From Emergomyces orientalis (lineage: Eukaryota; Ascomycota; Eurotiomycetes; Onygenales; Ajellomycetaceae): a stretch of 64,000 nucleotides of DNA. Positions 59,790 to 64,000 of the stretch are shown in pieces (the stretch's first letter is position 1; the number at the start of each line of letters is the position of its first letter). The position numbers and the translations under genes are program-made. The stretch is taken from assembly GCA_002110485.1 (NCBI GenBank), contig MOWL01000067.1, positions 558,001 to 622,000 of the forward strand. Direction: 5' to 3'. The notes under the pieces were generated by a model. The model worked only from the letters and a program-made list of their open reading frames with translations, ran no database searches and was not told where the DNA came from.

Positions 59790-60978
59790 AACAAGTGAAT
59801 GCAATAACAATTTTAAAGAATGCTTTGACAACTGCCCCTGCACTTTGCTGCATTGATTATTCTGAAGATGCTGGTGATATCATGATGGCCATGAATGCCT
59901 GTCTTGAAGAATGGGGTGAAACGCTCAGTCAACAGAATAAATTGAATGGAAAGCTACATTCTTGCTGATATGAGAGCAGAATCTGGAGCCCCATCAAAGC
60001 AAAATATGATGCAGGAAAGCGAGAATGCCACGCTGTGCTCAAGATGCTAAAGAAATACTATTATTATCTGTATAATGTTCACTTTATTCTGGAAACTGAC
60101 GTGAAGACTCTAGTGGCACAGCTTAATTAATATGTCACTGATCTGCCTGGTGCTCTTGTTACTGGCTGGCTTGCTTGGATTCAGATGTTTGATTTTGAAG
60201 TTTGACATGTGCCTGGTCAGAAGCATACTGCTGCAGATGAGCTATCTTGTTGACCTTCTGCTGAGAGTGAGATTCCTGAGAATCAAAATATCAATGATTT
60301 CATAGATGCAGAACTCAACTATATTAGTGTTACATCTTTGACAGTTTCTGATTTTGATGTCAGCAGCATGAATGCTTCTGAGTCATCAGGTGTGCATGTT
60401 CTTTTATCTGATTATTCTGATTGTAGTGAATCAATTGTGAGGTTTCTCATCATCATGAAGCAGCTGAATGATATACCACATTCTGTCTTTTCTAAATGGT
60501 GCAAGCATGCACTTTGATATATCATTCAAGGTCAACATCTATTCTGACAATCAGGCAAGGGAATTTCTCTGAGACGCGTGGTTGATAACTCATCTGAGCA
60601 AAAGAATATTGTTATTTGAATACATGATGAATCTGATTATAAAGACTGTGAGACCACAAATCACAAGATCACACAGCAATATTGATGAAAAGATATCTGA
60701 AAAGTCATCAAGAATTATTACAAAAGCTGCACAGTATGTCAGCTGAGAGATGGTGCTTGCTTGAAAGAACCACTATATTTAACAAGCTGCAATTATCTAT
60801 GGGACAAGTGATGTATTGATGTTGTCAAGTTTCCAAAGAATCAAGACAAGCAATGTGCTGTTATTACTCAGAATAATCTCACTGACTGAATGGAAGGCCA
60901 CCCTCTCACTCATGAAACAGCTGAGAACATGATGCAATTCATCTATAAAAATATCATTTGCTGACACAGCTGCTTTCA

Positions 60979-62253
60979 AATAAAGGCCTAGGAGCTGGAA
61001 TAGCATATACAGAAGATAATTACAAATATACATCAGATTCATGGAATATTGGAAATGAATGTGAAGTATTTGATGCTGAATTATATGCTATTATGAAAGC
61101 TTTTAAACTGATAGAAATAAAAGCTTCAAAAAGAAAAGATATGAAAGAAGCATGGATTTTTTCAGATAGTCAAGCAGCTTTGAAAAGAATTCAAAAAAAT
61201 GAAATTCATAATGGTCAAATGAATATAGAAGTAATTCTAAAGATATGCAAAAGAATTCAATTAAAATATAAGACAAAGATATATCTGAGCTGGGTTCCTG
61301 CTCATATAAATATACATGGAAATGAGCTTGCTGATGAAGCAGCAAAGAAAGGAACAGAACTAAATATTGCAAGTTCAAAAATAGTTTCATGGTCTTTTAT
61401 TAAAAGAAAGATAAAAGAGAATTGCTTAGAAAAATGGCATAAAATATGGGAAAAACAAAGAAAAAGTCCTCACTATCTTAGATTTGAAACTAAACCTAAA
61501 TGGAAATCATGCTCTATTAAGTGCAAGAAGAAGCTTTTCTCCTCAATCATTCAATTGAAACTAGGTCATGGCTATTTCAAATCTTATTTGAAAAGAATAT
61601 CTGATATTGAAAGTGAAAATTGTGAATATTGTGACTCTCTTGAAGACCCAGAACATATCTTAATGAATTGCTCATTAAATCAAGAACTTAGAGCTGAACT
61701 GAGATATAAATATAAGCTGAGAGAAATGAATATGAAACTACTATTTTCAACTGAAATAGGCAGTCAATATTTAATTGATTTTCTCAATGAAACTCAAATA
61801 GCTACTAGAAATCAATTCTATTTCAAAGATGAAAATATAAATGAATGAGAATCTGAAATATTCTTTATAAAAACTGCTAGATATTATATAATATCTCACT
61901 ATTTCTTTTGTGTTAGAGTCTGTCTTTTATTTCCTTTGTATTCATGTCATGAGTTATTTTGTCTATCATTAATTTATTTTCTTTGTAATCACTTGAAAAT
62001 TATATGAAAAAAAGAGAATATAAATAATCTTCAAAGATATTTATAAATAAATAAATAAAAAAAAGAAAAATCAATTTGCTGACTATTCTGGGCTGGAATT
62101 CAAGTATTGCAAGTGCTATTTGTTTGAAGAAAAAATGTATAGTAATTAGTGTTAAAGTTAGAAAAATCCTGAGACTCTTTGAGTCTCAGGTAGATATCAT
62201 AGTCTCTGACTGCATATATATCTATAATTGAAGAATAATAATAATAATAATAA
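60979..62253 (+). mobile_element. LINE-A copy 4 with target-site duplication
   Basis: 5'-truncated LINE-A with an (AAT)n tail at 62234-62253, inserted in the gypsy-B remnant. The target ACAGCTGCTTTCA (13 bp) is present on both sides (about 60966-60978 and 62253-62265), and the uninterrupted site is visible in gypsy-B near 32675-32690. This is direct evidence of target-primed insertion. It is the best preserved LINE-A copy. Confidence 0.95.
60985..61848 (+). pseudogene. LINE-A4 ORF2 C-terminal fragment (RNase H, zinc region), uninterrupted
   Basis: From KGLGAGIAYTED to the TGA at 61846-61848 the frame is open, about 287 codons. RNase H motifs: FDAELYAIMK, FSDSQAALKRI, WVPAHINIHGNELADEAAK; zinc region CEYCDSLEDPEHILMNC near 61625; end IATRNQFYFKDENINE. 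The first catalytic Asp block is lost with the 5' truncation, so it is a dead fragment despite lacking stops. It serves as reference for the broken copies. Confidence 0.92.
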
Positions 62254-63235
62254 CAGCTGCTTTCAGAAATTAATGTGTGATGATGAGCTGAAGAATTAAA
62301 AATGAACTAAGATTCTTATCACTAAATATTATGTTAATTAAATAACCATCTCATCATACAATGCAAAGGCTAATGACATGGTCAAACACAGTCACTGCCC
62401 GATATCCAATGCGCTTTCAAAGCTAGCTGCAGATGGAAGAAGCTGAGTTAATTATTTCCATTCTGTGCTATGAGCAGATCGCGTCACCATTTGGCAATCT
62501 ACTGATGAAACCCTGTTCCACCTGCAATATGACTATGATGCTATTCTTTCAATAGAGCTTGATGTTCCAACTTGGCAAACACTTCCCTGGCAGACAGTGC
62601 AATCCCGTGCTGATTTGATATATATGTGTATTTGACAATTGGAAAAGAGAGATGAAGATCTGAAGAAAGTCACTCATCATCTGCACTGTGTGAGAGAGAA
62701 GAACTGAGATCTATTTAATAAAACTAAATAATTAGTTCAAGAATCATTGCAGATAAGTGATTTGATATTTTTACATGATATCAAGCTAGAAACATTCTAT
62801 TCTGCCAAGCTCAACTTCCAATGGCTGAGCCTGTATCAAATTCAAGAAGCAAACCATGAGAAAGAAACCTATTATCTGAAAAAACTGAATGATTTACTGT
62901 TTTAAAATACTACTGTAGATAATAGATTAAAAAGATTCTATCTCTGAGACAATCAAATGCTGGTTGCAGAGAATAATATCAATGAAGCAAATAATATTGA
63001 TGAAGAGAAAGAGATGAATATATAAAATACTGATAAGAAGAATTTTTTGAGAGAAGATTAGAATAACTTACAGTCATGAATTTCTTATAATAAGAAGTTT
63101 GCAGTTATTATCTGACTGCTGTTTTTCTTTATATAATGATTTTCTTGTTGTTGTTTTCTTCATTCAAGTTGCTGTTTTTTTAGTCTCTATTTTCATGATT
63201 CTGTTTCTTTCTTGCATGTTTTTCATGCATCATAT

Positions 63236-63583
63236 TGAAGTGGAATAAGGGGTTGTGCGCTTTTGGCGGCACGTGGGCAGGAGCAGCGGGATCGTAAGGA
63301 GGTTGGTAAGTTCGCTGTGTATACAATATTCTATTCAATGAGCTATTCAAATAGCAATACAAAAGAACACATAGAAGATTCAAATATAGAAGAAGAACAA
63401 GCAATCAATCACATATTAAATCATATAATCAAAAAGGAGCAATCTCACTGCTCTGCGTACAATCAATCTTCGCCGAATCCACACGTGTGTCAAGGAAAGA
63501 TGGGAATATGAGGCAATCATGCCAAACAAATATATGAGGCGGTCTCGGCGAAAAGTAATACCACGCCGAGATTCCCCACCACA
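63236..63583. repeat. Solo gypsy-B LTR inside the gypsy-B remnant
   Basis: 348 bp, matching 28100-28447. Flanked by ATAT on both sides (63232-63235, 63584-63587). The uninterrupted sequence in gypsy-B near 31705 has a single ATAT, so the family duplicates 4 bp. Confidence 0.94.
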
Positions 63584-63886
63584 ATATCAGTTTCTTTTAA
63601 TTTTAATCTCTTGATATTATCTTTTCTTTGTTTTGTTTACTTTCTCTTTGATATTCAATTCTCTGAGTCAGATTGAAGTTGATAATGAATTTTATAAATC
63701 ACTGTCACTCTCACTGCATGTTGACTGCTTTTCACATTATCTTTCAAAATTCATCTTGAGAAAGTATTATATTATTGACCTGCTCTGCTCAGATAATCAT
63801 TTTTCTTTTTCAAATTGACATTCAAGTTTCTTTTTCTATTTTTAATTCATTGATTTTTCTCTATATTTCCTTATTTCATTACAAAG

Positions 63887-64000
63887 ATGTCAAACCCCTT
63901 TAGTCAACACACTCTGGTACTGAGACCAGCGAGCCAGCTCACTTTTGTGACATATGATAACCATGTTTTTCATACAGCAATGGAGCTGCAAGCTTATGTC
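63887..64000 (+). pseudogene. Start of gypsy-B ORF3, second copy (runs off the window)
   Basis: Begins MSNPFSQHTLV and follows the ORF3 of gypsy-B (31403 downward) residue by residue with few changes over the 38 visible codons; no stop in this part. It confirms that ORF3 and its ATG belong to the element family and are not a chance insertion in one copy. Confidence 0.88.

Larger units (their letters stand above)
59790..64000 (+). mobile_element. Second gypsy-B copy, decayed, inverted relative to the first
   Basis: Plus-strand homologue of the minus-strand stretch from about 33850 to 31300. It begins in RNase H (CIDYSEDAGDI-like, near 59855), passes through the tether and integrase zinc region (to 60978) and, after LINE-A4, resumes with the integrase C-terminal part (62254-63100), the spacer and the start of ORF3 (63887). 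Stops are frequent, again mainly TGA, and at one integrase codon this copy has CAA where gypsy-B has TGA, pointing to an ancestral CGA. It runs off the right edge. Confidence 0.9.

Overview
This window is nuclear DNA of a filamentous fungus, most likely an ascomycete. The one clear host gene is a fungal-style NRPS-like reductase with three short introns. Nearly everything else is nested retrotransposons: Ty1/copia elements with primer sites matching the initiator-Met tRNA anticodon arm, Ty3/gypsy elements including one with a chromodomain integrase, and fungal LINEs with RNase H. Most copies carry dense C-to-T/G-to-A changes, as expected of repeat-directed mutation (RIP-like). I saw no tRNA, rRNA or CRISPR.

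Layout. 1-5287: copia-A copy 1 (A1), cut by the left window edge and almost intact. 5288-12890: an old minus-strand copia remnant (copia-C) that received A1 in its LTR, a complete chromodomain gypsy element (gypsy-A, 5877-12061, TSD ATCTG) and a solo LTR (12254-12468, TSD ATATC). Gypsy-A itself holds a solo LTR (8799-9202, TSD CTAGT). 12891-16011: two LINE-A copies facing each other in inverted orientation. 16656-20043: the NRPS-like A-T-R gene (minus), a GC-rich, unmutated island. 20429-22092: LINE debris and a GC-rich patch. 22093-27967: an LTR split by copia-A copy 2 (A2, TSD CAAAG). 28100-38827: a minus-strand gypsy element (gypsy-B) with gag-pol in one frame plus a third ORF. 38858-44493: copia-D. 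44494-48446: old host-like debris, including a broken BCS1-like AAA ATPase. 48447-49352: LINE-A copy 3. 49358-59700: a minus-strand LINE (LINE-B) split by copia-E (52743-58424, TSD CAAAG). 59790-64000: an inverted, decayed second gypsy-B copy, itself hit by LINE-A copy 4 and by a solo gypsy-B LTR.

Main points of interest. (1) Gypsy-B carries, downstream of integrase and inside its LTRs, an 876-codon third ORF. Its C-terminal part shows an HxD, then H, then R ten residues later, as in Fe(II)/2-oxoglutarate dioxygenases. This suggests a retrotransposon with its own oxygenase, possibly TET/JBP-like and possibly acting on DNA methylation. (2) Nonsense codons in the decayed elements are almost all TGA (from TGG and CGA) and rarely TAA or TAG, unlike classic CpA-directed RIP. 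(3) The reductase gene stands alone among transposons, without recognisable pathway neighbours in the window.
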